Positions 50,446-60,220 are shown, counted from the first letter of the stretch. The stretch: DNA of 64,000 nucleotides from JANMES01 sp038329865 (GCA_038329865.1 JBBQNK010000015.1:1-64000), one strand, 5' to 3'. Numbers and translations are program-made. Notes: generated by a model from the letters alone, not told the origin.

Positions 50446-51353
50446 CTGATCGGCCGGGTCGCTCGGATGAGCCGGTCGCGGACCGCAAGCCATGCCGGTT
50501 CATCCGGCGGCATTTCCACGTAGATCGCTCGGAAACTCTGCGAATCGAGGAATCGCAGTCGCTCGTATAGCGATTGCGCGTACACCGCGGGATCGGCGTC
50601 GCAGTTGATCACCGCGGCGTGCGTGGTCGTGATTAGGTGGCGCTGGCTCGATTCGAAGCGGTACGCCGGCGTGAGCGGGGCGTAGTGGATGACGTGCTGG
50701 CCGGGGGAGGCGGCGGGGGTTTCGAGTGAATGGACGTGCTGATGAAATTCTACCGGGCCGATGACGGCTTCGATCTGTTCGCGAGAAATCCCGCCGGGGC
50801 GGAGGATGGCGGGGCGGTCGTCGGTCACGCTGACGACGGTCGACTCAATGCCGACGCGGCAGGGGCCGCCGTCGAGTATCAGGTCAATCGCGTCGCCGAG
50901 TTCTTCGCGCACGTGCTCGGCCGTGGTGGGGCTGACGCGCGTGCTGCGATTGGCGCTGGGGCCGGCGAGCGGGCGATCGAGTTTTTTCAGCAATTCCAGC
51001 GCGAGCGGATGATCCGGCGACCGCAGGCCGACAGTTGTTCCACCGGCGGTGGCGAGGTCGCAGATCTCACGCGTTTTTTCGACGACGAGCGTGATCGGCC
51101 CCGGCCAAAACGCGGAGGCGAGTTTGTCAGCGATCGCGGTCCATGATTTCGCGTACCGTTTCGCAACGGATGCATCGGCGACGTGGCAGATGAGCGGATT
51201 AGTCGCCGGCCGATTTTTCACTTCGAAGATTTTCGCGACGGCGGCGGCGTTGGTTGCGTCGGCGCCGAGGCCGTAGACCGTTTCAGTCGGAAACGCGACG
51301 AGCTTGCCGGCCAGTAGTAAGGCGATCGCGCGTTGAATGTCGTCGGCGGGCAT
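50442..51353 (-). CDS. L-threonylcarbamoyladenylate synthase (Sua5/YwlC type)
   Basis: This enzyme makes threonylcarbamoyl-AMP from threonine, bicarbonate and ATP, the substrate of TsaD for tRNA t6A. The 303-residue protein has the YrdC domain (FPTETVYGLGADA, KNRPATNPLICH, FWPGPITLVV, VGLRSPDHPLA, GPSANRS, ESTVVS) and the extra C-terminal Sua5 domain after the SPGQHVIHYAPLTP linker, so it is the long Sua5 form. The start MPADDIQR at 51353 is preferred; upstream codons run into a repeat. Confidence 0.93.
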   Translation of the reverse strand: MPADDIQRAIALLLAGKLVAFPTETVYGLGADATNAAAVAKIFEVKNRPATNPLICHVADASVAKRYAKSWTAIADKLASAFWPGPITLVVEKTREICDLATAGGTTVGLRSPDHPLALELLKKLDRPLAGPSANRSTRVSPTTAEHVREELGDAIDLILDGGPCRVGIESTVVSVTDDRPAILRPGGISREQIEAVIGPVEFHQHVHSLETPAASPGQHVIHYAPLTPAYRFESSQRHLITTTHAAVINCDADPAVYAQSLYERLRFLDSQSFRAIYVEMPPDEPAWLAVRDRLIRATRPIS

Positions 51354-51425
51354 TTGGAAGATTGTCGATTGCTGATGGCCGATTGTCGAATTCGGCGGGC
51401 GTGTGGAGCGCCGATATTTCTTCGG

Positions 51426-51545
51426 TGGCACAGACATTCTTGTCTGTGACGAAGCGACGTACTCGTCGATTCGTGAATTCCTTACGACAAAAGCGTACGG
51501 GTCGATGAGTACGTCCGCCCGTCACAGACAGGAATGTCTGTGCCG
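51426..51545. repeat. Long nested inverted repeat (CACAGACATTCTTGTCTGTG family)
   Basis: GGCACAGACATTCTTGTCTG at the left and CAGACAGGAATGTCTGTGCC at the right are each palindromic and also pair with each other. Inside, GACGTACTCGTCGATTCG and TCGATGAGTACGTC pair again. It fills the upstream region of the Sua5 gene. A short relative is at 40319. Confidence 0.85.
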
Positions 51546-51636
51546 CCGATTGCGGAGAGGGCCGCACGGTTTGCGATGATTTTTATTTGTCAGGGAAAAA
51601 TCGAACCAGCTAAAATCCGCAATCCACAACCTACGA

Positions 51637-52407
51637 TCACCCCACCCCGAGTCGAGCCCGCCGCGCTTCCATGCGCTGTAATTCGCCGACGATTTTCGTC
51701 AGCTTCGCGAGGTTTTGCCGGCCCTCGAGGTCGTTTTCCATCGTCTTGAATGAAATGCCCGTGCGAATCTTCGACGCATCGGGGCCGGGCCTGGCGGATC
51801 GCATTGAGCCTTCGATCAGCAGTTCGATGTCGGGCGCGTTGATCTGGATGCGGAGGCGGTCCTCGGCGCAGATGATTGGCGAACTGCCGTCGCTGCCGAT
51901 GAACATCACGCCGAGTCCGCCGATGCTGATGTCGATAAGTTCAGCGTTCACGCGCTGTGTCGCGCTGGGTCGATCGCGGAGCGGCACGCGCGGGGAAAGC
52001 CGCCAGACGTCGACGCGGATATCGGAATCGGTGGGCACGTGCACTCGATAGCTCAGCCGCCTCTGCATTTGCTTGATGGCGACGGTGGGATATTCGACGC
52101 GTACGGCGCACACCGTCGTTTTCGGGTTGATGCGGAACTCGTTAACGCGCTGCAGCACCACTGCGGTGAAGACGCTTTTGACATTCCCCGATTTGAAGCT
52201 GATGCCGACCGGCTTTTGCGTGTTAATCAGTTCATCGATCAACGGCTGGTCGTCTTGCGTGCATTCCATCCAGAAACTTTGGGAATTCGCGATCGCCAGG
52301 AAGCGCGATTTCTGGTGACGGAGCATTCCCGCGGAAGGCAATGACAACACCGCGGCCATGTTGCGGGCGATGGCGTCTTGCAAATCCTGGAGTGCGTGCT
52401 CGGCCAT
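51637..52407 (-). CDS. PilZ-domain cyclic-di-GMP-binding protein (YcgR-like)
   Basis: This 256-residue protein has an N-terminal YcgR-type beta domain (about 20-115) followed by PilZ with both c-di-GMP motifs: RRLSYR (RxxxR, about 116-121) and DISIGG (D/NxSxxG). Such proteins act as brakes or effectors of motility or exopolysaccharide synthesis. The ribosome site GAGGAA lies before the ATG. Its position near the FlgG-like fragments is suggestive but they are not in one operon. Confidence 0.87.
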   Translation of the reverse strand: MAEHALQDLQDAIARNMAAVLSLPSAGMLRHQKSRFLAIANSQSFWMECTQDDQPLIDELINTQKPVGISFKSGNVKSVFTAVVLQRVNEFRINPKTTVCAVRVEYPTVAIKQMQRRLSYRVHVPTDSDIRVDVWRLSPRVPLRDRPSATQRVNAELIDISIGGLGVMFIGSDGSSPIICAEDRLRIQINAPDIELLIEGSMRSARPGPDASKIRTGISFKTMENDLEGRQNLAKLTKIVGELQRMEARRARLGVG

Positions 52408-52582
52408 GGTCTTCCTCGAAAGGTAAGTACTGCATTCTTATCGACCGGCCGCCGGGTGATGATTAGGAGGATTGCGTGGGCCGGTGGGCCTTGCGAAACT
52501 GCGCCAGGGCCTGAAGAATCGGGGGCGATGCACGCGGGGTGCTAATAAAAAGCCGATAGCGGAATTACGAGGGCGGTAAAGA

Positions 52583-53203
52583 TCACTTCTTTTTAAATCC
52601 CACCGCCAGGCCAGCCATGCTCGTGCCGGTGGAGGGAAAGTACGTCACCGCCACGTCGCGCAGCTTGCCGGCCTGATCCGTAATCCACGTAATGGAGTCG
52701 GCGTATTTCTCCCGAGCGGCGGAGAAATCGACGTTGATGACGTGAAAGTACGAAAGCCCCACCAGCAGCGCAACGCCCAGAAAGGTGACGATCGCCATCG
52801 TCTTGATGAAGACGCGGAACGCCCAGCCGAGGATGAATCCGCCCACGAAACTCAGGCCGATTCGCGTCATCCACGGGGATTGTGACTGGATAAAAGTAGA
52901 CGGCGGCTCGGCGGAATTCGCGGGGTTGGAAGATTCCGGCGGCGGGAGTTGTCCCGGCGGGGCGGTCGGGCCGTGGTCGACAAACGCGGCACCCGGCGTG
53001 GCGGTCGAAGCCGGCACGGCCGGCGCGACCTGCGTTCCGACCGGCCTTGGCGTTACGATCTTGTCGTACGTTTGCCCCGCGGCCCCCGCGCCGCCGACCA
53101 GCGCCGCGATCGATAAGAACCATTTCTGCCACGCGGGCATGCTGAAGACGTCGCCGAAGAAGCGAGCGAAGACCGAAGGTTTTCCGCCGAACGTTTCTGA
53201 CAT
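52583..53203 (-). CDS. FUN14-family membrane protein
   Basis: This 206-residue protein has one membrane segment near residues 30-48, a Pro/Ala-rich linker, then a FUN14-type membrane pair (SFVGGFILGWAFRVF and MAIVTFLGVALLVGLSYF), followed by a short amphipathic tail ending FKKK. FUN14 proteins are widespread in prokaryotes, with no settled function. The start is the ATG at 53203; a GTG four codons earlier is an alternative. Confidence 0.72.
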   Translation of the reverse strand: MSETFGGKPSVFARFFGDVFSMPAWQKWFLSIAALVGGAGAAGQTYDKIVTPRPVGTQVAPAVPASTATPGAAFVDHGPTAPPGQLPPPESSNPANSAEPPSTFIQSQSPWMTRIGLSFVGGFILGWAFRVFIKTMAIVTFLGVALLVGLSYFHVINVDFSAAREKYADSITWITDQAGKLRDVAVTYFPSTGTSMAGLAVGFKKK

Positions 53204-53526
53204 GGCTTCGCTCACTTTCGTAATTCGCGAACATTGTAAATCAATCTACGAAAAGGAAGTAGCGGAATTTCGTGTAACCGGCGAGCTTGCTCGCCGTTGG
53301 AATGCGAAACGGCGAGCAAGGTCGCCGGCTACACAAGAAATTTGTCGGCATTTCATATCAGACTTCAAGATCACCACTTACGGAAGCAATTCTGAAAAAA
53401 AGGGCTGATTCAGTCGCTCAATCCCGCGATTTTATTGGCCAAAATCACCGGCGATTGCCGTTATTGAAAGCAGGGAAACATGTCTTCGAGATGTGGGGGA
53501 AAGTGACTCTTTGCCCGGAGTGCCTG
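53204..53526. other. Divergent intergenic region
   Basis: The 323 bp between the FUN14 gene and the PEP-CTERM gene hold an inverted repeat at 53271-53334 and otherwise no gene that I can support. The frame upstream of 53527 is open but its codons run through the repeat. Confidence 0.5.
53271..53334. repeat. Inverted repeat (GTAGCCGGCGAGC family)
   Basis: GTGTAACCGGCGAGCTTGCT and GCAAGGTCGCCGGCTACAC face each other with inner arms CGCCGTT / AACGGCG. Same family as 8651-8717. Confidence 0.85.
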
Positions 53527-55095
53527 ATGCGCCCCCTGCGGACGTTGTTCAGTCCTGCTGTACTTGCCAGCAGTCTCACCGTTCTCTCATTCACCGCCCG
53601 CGCCTTCGGCGGGGCCTTGTCGTTCAATACCGTCCTCAATGACGAAGACTTCATCGGCGGCAGCATCACGTTCCACGACGCCGACCAGGTCGTCGCCGGC
53701 AACGGCGGGGTGGTGGCGACGGTCTTCGGAGGCTCGGGCGATAGCGGCATTACCTTCAACGCGACCAACGGCAACGCCAACACGCTGATCGTCGCGGCCG
53801 ATTCGTCGCTGGGCAGCGGACCTAAGCTCCATAGTTACGACAACTCCACCTCCGACTCGTTCGATATTTTCTCCGAACTCTCCCTCAGCCGGGACGGGCA
53901 GACGCGCCTGCACTTTCTCGCCCAGGATTCAGCCGGCGCCTTCGGCCTGTATCGCGCGGACGTGACGGGCACGGTGGCGCCTTCAACGATCCAGCGCGAT
54001 GGCACGTTCACTCTAGTCACCGATACCACGCCAGGCACGCTTTTGAGCGACCTTCACCAGCAATCCAACGCCGCCGGCCAGGTGGTGTACGGGCGAAAGC
54101 AGTTGAGTGACGATCAGCAGTCGTTCCTGCGCACAGGGCTCACCGAATTCGATTCGCCTTACATTCTCACGCAAGGCGATCTCAAGGAATTCAACTTCAT
54201 CTCCGCGTCATCGCCGATCTACAAACGGCTGGCCGTGACCGCGAACGGCAGCGTCGTATTCCGCGCGACGACCGACCCCGGCGGGGCGATCGGCATTTAC
54301 CGCTCGACGGATCTGGTCAACCCGATCGCCTCGGTCGGCCAGCGCGCGATCGTGCTCGGCGCCGACGACACGCACGTCCTCTACTCCGACCGGCCCGATG
54401 CGGCGACGACGGCGCTCTATCTCATCGGCGACCCACTGATCAATGCGCCGCTCGTCACGTACAAGACCGCCAACAATCAGCCGCACAACGCGGTGATGAC
54501 GCAGGGGACGCGCATCGCATTTTTCACGCCCGACAATCCGCTGAATCACGATGATGTGACCGCCTACGTCGGCTACTACCGCCCGGGCTTCACCGCGGCG
54601 CAGTTCATCGCGAAAGAAGGCGATTCCGTCAGCGACAACGGCGACACGTTCACCATTCAGAACATCTCCTCCACCGGCACGCGCAACAGCGTTCCGATGG
54701 TGAACGACCGCGGCACGGTGGTGTTTGATGCGACGCTTCTCACAACCGATGACACGACCGTGACCGCGCTGCTTTTCTGGGAAGAAGCCACCGGCCAACT
54801 ACAGGTGGCCGTGAAGACCGCCGATGAAATCGGAAACTTCGGCGACACTTACAACGGTCATATGATTACGGGCCTGGTCGTCGATGCAACCACCGACCAG
54901 GCCGGCGACGTGTTGAAGGACGGGCTGAGCGACGACAACTGGCTAGCGTTCGCGATCCAGTACGACATCGGCGGGAACGATCACCAGGCGGTGGTCTCTG
55001 TGCTGGTGCCGGAGCCTTCGGCGATCGGATTGGTGATCGGGATGACTGGGATCGGCGCGTTACGTCGTCGAACGCGCAAGGCAAATCGTCGCTAG
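53527..55095 (+). CDS. Secreted PEP-CTERM-anchored protein
   Basis: This 522-residue exported protein has a signal peptide (TLFSPAVLASSLTVLSFTARA) and a long body of repeated strand-rich segments of the kind DGQTRLHFLAQDS...GLYR, NGSVVFRATTDPGGAIGIYR and DRGTVVFDATLL, which look like degenerate beta-propeller blades. The C-terminus is a PEP-CTERM sorting signal: VPEPSAIGLVIGMTGIGAL then RRRTRKANRR. It would be processed by an exosortase, none of which is in this window. The ligand is unknown. CGGAG precedes the ATG at 53527. Confidence 0.85.
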   Translation: MRPLRTLFSPAVLASSLTVLSFTARAFGGALSFNTVLNDEDFIGGSITFHDADQVVAGNGGVVATVFGGSGDSGITFNATNGNANTLIVAADSSLGSGPKLHSYDNSTSDSFDIFSELSLSRDGQTRLHFLAQDSAGAFGLYRADVTGTVAPSTIQRDGTFTLVTDTTPGTLLSDLHQQSNAAGQVVYGRKQLSDDQQSFLRTGLTEFDSPYILTQGDLKEFNFISASSPIYKRLAVTANGSVVFRATTDPGGAIGIYRSTDLVNPIASVGQRAIVLGADDTHVLYSDRPDAATTALYLIGDPLINAPLVTYKTANNQPHNAVMTQGTRIAFFTPDNPLNHDDVTAYVGYYRPGFTAAQFIAKEGDSVSDNGDTFTIQNISSTGTRNSVPMVNDRGTVVFDATLLTTDDTTVTALLFWEEATGQLQVAVKTADEIGNFGDTYNGHMITGLVVDATTDQAGDVLKDGLSDDNWLAFAIQYDIGGNDHQAVVSVLVPEPSAIGLVIGMTGIGALRRRTRKANRR

Positions 55096-55096
55096 A

Positions 55097-55162
55097 TTCC
55101 CGCGAAGGCGCAAGCGGGCGGCCTGCCGAACTCGGCCGGCCGCCCGCTTGCGCCTTCGCGGA
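55097..55162. repeat. Inverted repeat (CGAAGGCGCAAGCGGGCGGCC family)
   Basis: TTCCCGCGAAGGCGCAAGCG... and ...CGCTTGCGCCTTCGCGGAA form a stem of about 27 bp around TGCCGAACTCGG, starting 1 bp after the PEP-CTERM gene stop. It probably doubles as a terminator although no T-run follows. The remaining stretch up to dnaK (55163-55397) holds a TTGACA at 55174 but no CIRCE element. Confidence 0.85.
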
Positions 55163-55397
55163 AGAATTCGGTGTTGACAAGAACCCTGCTCGGTCGCAGA
55201 ACCTTCTGAATTGCCACTCTGGCAGACGCTCTCCCCCGACTGTCGATTTGGCACCCCGGTTCCAACCGAATCCTTTTCTTAAATCTTTATTCCACCACGA
55301 TTTGCCTTCCTGCGCCACGCTGGCATACCCTTTGCCAATAGACTCGTGCTGGTTTCTTGCGCCTGCTTGGAACCGGCAGAAAAAGGAGATTTACGTC

Positions 55398-57332
55398 ATG
55401 GCAAAAATCATTGGAATCGACCTCGGCACGACCAACAGCTGCGTCGCGATCATGGAAGGGGATCAGCCCAAAGTGCTGATCAACTCGGCTGGCAATCGCA
55501 TCACGCCGTCGGTCGTTGCGTTCACCGAAAAAGGCGAGCGGCTCGTCGGCCAGACTGCCAAGCATCAGCAAGTCACGAATCCGAAAAATACAGTCTTTTC
55601 GATCAAGCGTTTCATGGGTCGCCGTCACAGCGAAGTGGGCGGCGAAGAGAAGATGGTTCCGTACACCATCGTCGGCGAGCCCGAAGAACTCGTGCAGGTG
55701 GAAATCCGCGGGAAGAAATACACGCCCGAAGCCATCAGCGCCATCATCCTGCAGGACCTGAAGAAAACCGCTGAAGATTACCTCGGCGAAAAGGTGACCG
55801 AAGCGGTCATCACTGTGCCGGCGTACTTCAACGACAGCCAGCGCAAGGCCACCAAGGACGCCGGCGAAATCGCGGGACTCAAAGTCCTCCGCGTGCTCCC
55901 GGAACCGACGGCCGCCGCACTGGCGTACGGGCTGGATAAGAAGAAGGACGAAAAAATCTGCGTCTTCGATCTCGGCGGCGGCACGTTCGACGTGTCGATC
56001 CTCGACTCGTCGCACGCGACCGACGGCGGCGTCATCGAAGTGCTCTCCATCAACGGCGACACCCACCTCGGCGGCGATGACTTCGACCAGGTTCTCATCA
56101 ACTTCCTGGCCGACGAATTCAAGCGCACCGAAGGCATCGACCTGCGTAAAGATCCGATGGCCCTGCAGCGCCTGAAAGAGGCCGCTGAAAAAGCCAAGAT
56201 CGAGCTTTCCGGCGCGATGGAAACGAATGTCAACCTGCCGTTCATCACCGCCGATGCGAGCGGGCCAAAGCACCTGCAGATTTCGCTGAATCGAACCAAG
56301 TTCGAGCAGTTGATCGGTCCCCTCGTCGAGAAATGCCGCAAGCCGGTGCTCGATGCCCTGAAGGATGCGAAGCTGAACCCGGAGCAGATCGACGAAGTCG
56401 TTCTGGTCGGCGGCAGCACCCGCGTGCCGATGGTTCAGAAGCTGGTGAAAGACCTGTTCAAAGGCAAAGAGCCCAACCGCACCGTGAACCCCGACGAAGT
56501 CGTCGCGGTTGGCGCCGCCATCCAGGGCGGCATCGCCAAGGGCGACGTCAAGGACATCCTCGTGCTCGACGCCACGCCGCTCAGTCTCGGCGTTGAAACG
56601 CTCGGCGGCGTGATGACCGTGCTTATCCCGCGCAACACCACGATCCCGACCAGCAAGGCCGAGACGTTTTCAACCGCGGCCGACAACCAGAACGCCGTCA
56701 CCATCAACGTGCTGCAGGGCGAGCGCGAGTTCGCCAAAGACAACCGCCTGCTCGGCACGTTCAACCTCGAAGGCATCCCCGCCAGCCCGCGCGGAGTGCC
56801 GCAGATCGAGGTGCAGTTCAACATCGACGTCAACGGCATCCTTGCCGTGACGGCCAAGGACAAGGCGACCAACAAGGAAAACAAGGTCACCATCCAGAAC
56901 AGCGGCGGCTTGAGCAAGGAAGACATCGAAAAGATGAAGGCCGACGCCGAAGCCCACGCCGCCGACGACAAGAAGCGCCGCGAAGTCATCGAGATGAAGA
57001 ACCAGGGCGAGTCGCTGGTTTACTCGACGGAAAAGACGCTCAAGGATGTCGGCGACAAGGTGAGTGCCGACGACCGCTCGAACATCGAGCGCGCCATCAG
57101 CGAGCTGAAAGACGCCCTTAAGACCGACGACGGCGACGTCATCAAAAAGAAGATGGAACTTCTCAACACCGCCAGCCACAAGCTGGCCGAGGAGATGTAC
57201 AAAAACCAGTCCGCCCCCGGCGCGGGCGACGCGTCCAGCACCACCGGCGGCGAAGCCCCGGCCGGCGGTGAAGAAAAGAAAAAGGACGAAGACGTCATCG
57301 ACGCCGAGTACGAAGTGAAGGACAACAAGTAA
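55398..57332 (+). CDS. dnaK: Chaperone DnaK (Hsp70)
   Basis: DnaK binds and folds unfolded proteins in an ATP cycle driven by DnaJ and GrpE. At 644 residues it has the standard length: IGIDLGTTNSCVAIMEG, the DLGGGTFDVSILD phosphate motif, VLVGGSTRVPMV, the substrate domain starting near VTPLSLG-type DATPLSLGVETLGG, and a Gly/Pro tail ending DEDVIDAEYEVKDNK, the EEVD-like end of bacterial DnaK. The start is fixed by AAAGGAG. grpE and dnaJ are not adjacent and no CIRCE (HrcA) site is visible upstream. Confidence 0.98.
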   Translation: MAKIIGIDLGTTNSCVAIMEGDQPKVLINSAGNRITPSVVAFTEKGERLVGQTAKHQQVTNPKNTVFSIKRFMGRRHSEVGGEEKMVPYTIVGEPEELVQVEIRGKKYTPEAISAIILQDLKKTAEDYLGEKVTEAVITVPAYFNDSQRKATKDAGEIAGLKVLRVLPEPTAAALAYGLDKKKDEKICVFDLGGGTFDVSILDSSHATDGGVIEVLSINGDTHLGGDDFDQVLINFLADEFKRTEGIDLRKDPMALQRLKEAAEKAKIELSGAMETNVNLPFITADASGPKHLQISLNRTKFEQLIGPLVEKCRKPVLDALKDAKLNPEQIDEVVLVGGSTRVPMVQKLVKDLFKGKEPNRTVNPDEVVAVGAAIQGGIAKGDVKDILVLDATPLSLGVETLGGVMTVLIPRNTTIPTSKAETFSTAADNQNAVTINVLQGEREFAKDNRLLGTFNLEGIPASPRGVPQIEVQFNIDVNGILAVTAKDKATNKENKVTIQNSGGLSKEDIEKMKADAEAHAADDKKRREVIEMKNQGESLVYSTEKTLKDVGDKVSADDRSNIERAISELKDALKTDDGDVIKKKMELLNTASHKLAEEMYKNQSAPGAGDASSTTGGEAPAGGEEKKKDEDVIDAEYEVKDNK

Positions 57333-57361
57333 TCGGTTGTTCTAATTTTGCAGTAAACGAA

Positions 57362-57398
57362 CCATCCCGACGGATTTTTCCGCCGGGGTGTTTTTTTT
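57362..57398 (+). terminator. Rho-independent terminator of dnaK
   Basis: The stem CATCCCGACGG / CCGCCGGGGTG (one wobble, one mismatch) with a T-rich loop is followed by eight T. It lies 30 bp after the dnaK stop. Confidence 0.9.
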
Positions 57399-57445
57399 GG
57401 AATCCTCTGTCCCTCTCCCGGTACTCCGGGAGAGGGACAGATTCC
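57399..57445. repeat. Hairpin, CCTCTCCCGG family
   Basis: A perfect 15 bp stem CTGTCCCTCTCCCGG / CCGGGAGAGGGACAG, extended outward by GGAATC / GATTCC, sits between the dnaK terminator and the stop of the convergent gene. Confidence 0.88.
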
Positions 57446-57449
57446 GCGA

Positions 57450-58472
57450 TCACGCCCCCTGCGTGCTCAGCCGATTCAAACCGCTTTGCACTTGCCACAT
57501 CGAGACGGCATACAGCGCCGGCACGATGCCCGACAGCGGAAACGCCGCAAGGATTGAGAGAATCTGGCACGACATCACCGCCGGCGCGGAAACCTGCTTC
57601 AGCCCGCGGGAAGCGAGGTGGCGATTGAGCTCATTCGCCAGTCGGTAGGGCATGTAGACGATCCAGAACGCATCGAACAGCGGAATGAACGAAAATCCCA
57701 CGGCCTTGCCGGGCGAGACGTCGTACAACTCGCCGGTCAGTTTTTTCATGTCCGAGTGTGCACGGTGCACCCATAGCAGCCAGAAGATTGCACTCAACAC
57801 GATGAGCAGCAGCGTGGCGATCCCGCACCCGATCGCAACTGCCACACTTTCCATCACCCAGGTGTTCGCGATCAGTAGCGCGAAGTTGGCCAGCATCAAT
57901 CCCGCGATGATGAAGAACACGATGGTTTTGCGCGGCTTGAACGGGGCGGCCGCCAGGTCGGTCCGCGGTGCGTAGTACGCCAGGCCGGGCGCCGCAGCGT
58001 CGCTCGATTCTTCGACGAGCGGCAAGACGGCGGATTCCTCCGCCAGTTCAGACAAAGCCGCAAGCGGGTCTTCCTCGATCGGTCCAGATTCGGCGGGCGC
58101 TCGAGACAGCGCCGGCCGAACCTGCGCGGCCGGGGCTTTCTTCGGTGTCGCGCCGGCGGTGGGTCGAGCGCTCGCCGCCGCTGCCGCGGGGCCCTGGCCA
58201 GGCGAAGTCGCCGGCCGCGCCGTACTCGCTGCGGGAGTTTTGGCGGCAGCGGTTCCCGCCGCCGCAGTGCGTTGCGTCAGCGCATTCGCCGTTGCGGAGG
58301 CGCTCGCGAATAATCCCTTCACCTTTTCCGCCGGGTGCCAACTGGTTTGATTGGTCGACACCAGTGCGTTCCGCGGCACGCGACCTTCGCCGGCGTACTG
58401 CTTCAACTCCGCCCCAGAGTACGGCCCGTACTGCTCGCCGTCGGCAGTCATCTTCATCCAGAATTGCGACAT
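57450..58472 (-). CDS. GYF_2-domain and DUF4328-like membrane protein
   Basis: This 340-residue protein has an N-terminal GYF_2 domain (about 3-55; WMKMTADGEQYGPYSGAELK), a long Ala/Pro/Thr-rich disordered linker (about 58-135), and a C-terminal region with four membrane segments (about 183-203, 210-235, 258-280, 300-325) of DUF4328 type. The combination is common in planctomycetes; its function is unknown. GYF domains usually bind Pro-rich peptides, so the linker may be a ligand in cis or trans. Confidence 0.8.
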   Translation of the reverse strand: MSQFWMKMTADGEQYGPYSGAELKQYAGEGRVPRNALVSTNQTSWHPAEKVKGLFASASATANALTQRTAAAGTAAAKTPAASTARPATSPGQGPAAAAASARPTAGATPKKAPAAQVRPALSRAPAESGPIEEDPLAALSELAEESAVLPLVEESSDAAAPGLAYYAPRTDLAAAPFKPRKTIVFFIIAGLMLANFALLIANTWVMESVAVAIGCGIATLLLIVLSAIFWLLWVHRAHSDMKKLTGELYDVSPGKAVGFSFIPLFDAFWIVYMPYRLANELNRHLASRGLKQVSAPAVMSCQILSILAAFPLSGIVPALYAVSMWQVQSGLNRLSTQGA

Positions 58473-58674
58473 TATTTTATCCCCTTTTTCCCGCGACCAT
58501 TTTCAAACGGACGTGCGATCCGTTCCCGGCCAAAGTATCGACGCCGCAGATTCGGGTCAAATTCCCACCGGCGTTGTTACATTTTCCGCGGGATTTACGC
58601 GTTTTTCGGCGGATCCATCGCCAATTCGATGGCGGTTACTCAAACCGCGGCCCGATTCGTATACTCCTCATGTC

Positions 58675-60108
58675 ATGAACCTAAACCGCGCGCCTCGTCG
58701 ACGTTTACGCATGCCCACCGTCGGGCTCTCGCTGCTCGCATGCTTCGCATTCGCATCGCCGCCGACCGCCCGCGCCGAATCGCCGACGACCCGGCCGGCA
58801 ATTGTCGTCGCGGACTTCGAAGACAAGCTGCCGGCCAGCCTGCACGTTGAAGGATTCGTCGCCGCGATGGCCGCCCACGCCGCCGTCGGTCACGGCGCGC
58901 TGCGACTCAAGCCCGCGACTCAACCGGCCAAGATCCCGCAGTGGTGGATCGACATCAACGGCATCGACCCGCAAACCGCCGGCGAAATTTCTATGCAGGT
59001 CCGCACGCCGGGCAAGGAGACGGAAGTGATCGTCCGCATCCTCGCCAGCGACGCCGACGGCCGGCGACTTTACCAGCGCCGCGTGAAGCTCGCCGCCGGC
59101 GAGGCTTGGCAGCCGATCCATCTTTCGCTCGGAGAGTTGCGGTGGGGCGCGTTCGTCGGATCGTGGGGCGAAGTCCGCCGGCTTGGCTTCGCGCTGGAAT
59201 CGCCGGCCGATGAAATCGGTGTGGACGACGTAAAAATTCTACCGCGCACCGAAGCCGCGGGAGAGGCCGTTAAGCGGCTGGCGTTCGCGGAGAAATCTTC
59301 CGCCGTCGCACAGGCGGAAGGCGTTCTGGTCGGCACGAGCGCGTCTGCCGACAAGCAGATCAAAGCGGACGACCTCACCCACACGCTCACGCACGTGCAG
59401 CGCGCCCGCGCAATGCTGAAGCGATTGTTCGCCGACGCCGACCGACCGATCGACGAGCCCACGCCCGTCTCGCTGCTGATCTTCAGTGACGCCGACGAAA
59501 TGAAGGACTTCTGGAAGCGCCAGGGCGCCGCGTGGTCGGCTCAGATCGAAGCGCCCACCAGCGGCGGGTACACCGTGCAGGATATCGCGACGTCCACCTT
59601 CGTAGCCAAGATCGGCCCCGATCGGCCGGTCTATTTGCACGAGGCCGTCCACGCCCTCATCAGCCACGATCTGCGGCTGAGCGTGAGCGACGATTCGCAC
59701 TGGTGGCTGCACGAGGGGCTCGCCAATTACGTGCAGCTGTGCGTCTATCCGAAATCGCTCGACAACAAGACGTACCCGAACGAGTTCGCCACCGGCGTGG
59801 ATCCGAAATCTGACGGCCTGTTCATCCCGCTCAAAACGCTGCTCACGCGTCGCGGAATGTCGAACAATTACGCCCAGCTCGCCAGCGTGATTGCGTACTT
59901 AGCCGACGAGCAACCCGCGCTCCTGCCGCCGATCGCGAACGCGTTGGCGAACCACCGCGATCTCGGCGACACGCTGAAGGCCGCCAATACCGATTGGGAC
60001 AAGCTCCAAGCCGACTGGCTGAAGTGGGGCCGAAAGAAATTCAAATCCCCGCTGCCGGAAGGCGCGCCACAGTTCGCCTTGCCGAAGGAGTGGAGCGAGG
60101 CGAAGTGA
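58675..60108 (+). CDS. Exported gluzincin-type zinc metallopeptidase
   Basis: This 477-residue protein has a signal peptide (LSLLACFAFASPPTARAES). Residues about 35-200 form a beta-sandwich-like domain (VVADFEDKLP..., GVDDVKIL) resembling carbohydrate-binding modules. The catalytic part carries HEAVHALISH (HExxH) and, 22-24 residues on, WWLHEGLANYVQ supplying the third zinc ligand Glu, the gluzincin pattern of MA-clan peptidases such as DUF1570-type proteins. The target is unknown. The true start is the ATG at 58675; the longer open frame upstream is not coding. Confidence 0.82.
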   Translation: MNLNRAPRRRLRMPTVGLSLLACFAFASPPTARAESPTTRPAIVVADFEDKLPASLHVEGFVAAMAAHAAVGHGALRLKPATQPAKIPQWWIDINGIDPQTAGEISMQVRTPGKETEVIVRILASDADGRRLYQRRVKLAAGEAWQPIHLSLGELRWGAFVGSWGEVRRLGFALESPADEIGVDDVKILPRTEAAGEAVKRLAFAEKSSAVAQAEGVLVGTSASADKQIKADDLTHTLTHVQRARAMLKRLFADADRPIDEPTPVSLLIFSDADEMKDFWKRQGAAWSAQIEAPTSGGYTVQDIATSTFVAKIGPDRPVYLHEAVHALISHDLRLSVSDDSHWWLHEGLANYVQLCVYPKSLDNKTYPNEFATGVDPKSDGLFIPLKTLLTRRGMSNNYAQLASVIAYLADEQPALLPPIANALANHRDLGDTLKAANTDWDKLQADWLKWGRKKFKSPLPEGAPQFALPKEWSEAK

Positions 60109-60125
60109 ATCGCAAAGTATTTGTT

Positions 60126-60149
60126 CCTCTCCCGGTACGCCGGGAGAGG
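60126..60149. repeat. Hairpin, CCTCTCCCGG family
   Basis: CCTCTCCCGG and CCGGGAGAGG pair around TACG, followed by GCAGGGTGAGGG, the same outer tail as in the tsaD insertion. Confidence 0.85.
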
Positions 60150-60220
60150 GCAGGGTGAGGGTTCTGCCTCGATACCCAAGCAGTCTGAAAATAGCGAAGC
60201 GCCAGCTGCGGCGAGACTCG

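Noticed and set aside
48750..52407. A flagellar gene cluster suggested by the FlgG-like fragments and the PilZ protein
   Set aside because: No other flagellar structural, export or motor gene is present, and the FlgG-like protein carries a lipoprotein signal.
55163..55397. A heat-shock control element (CIRCE) in front of dnaK
   Set aside because: No TTAGCACTC-N9-GAGTGCTAA pattern or close variant is present; only a lone TTGACA at 55174 without a good -10.
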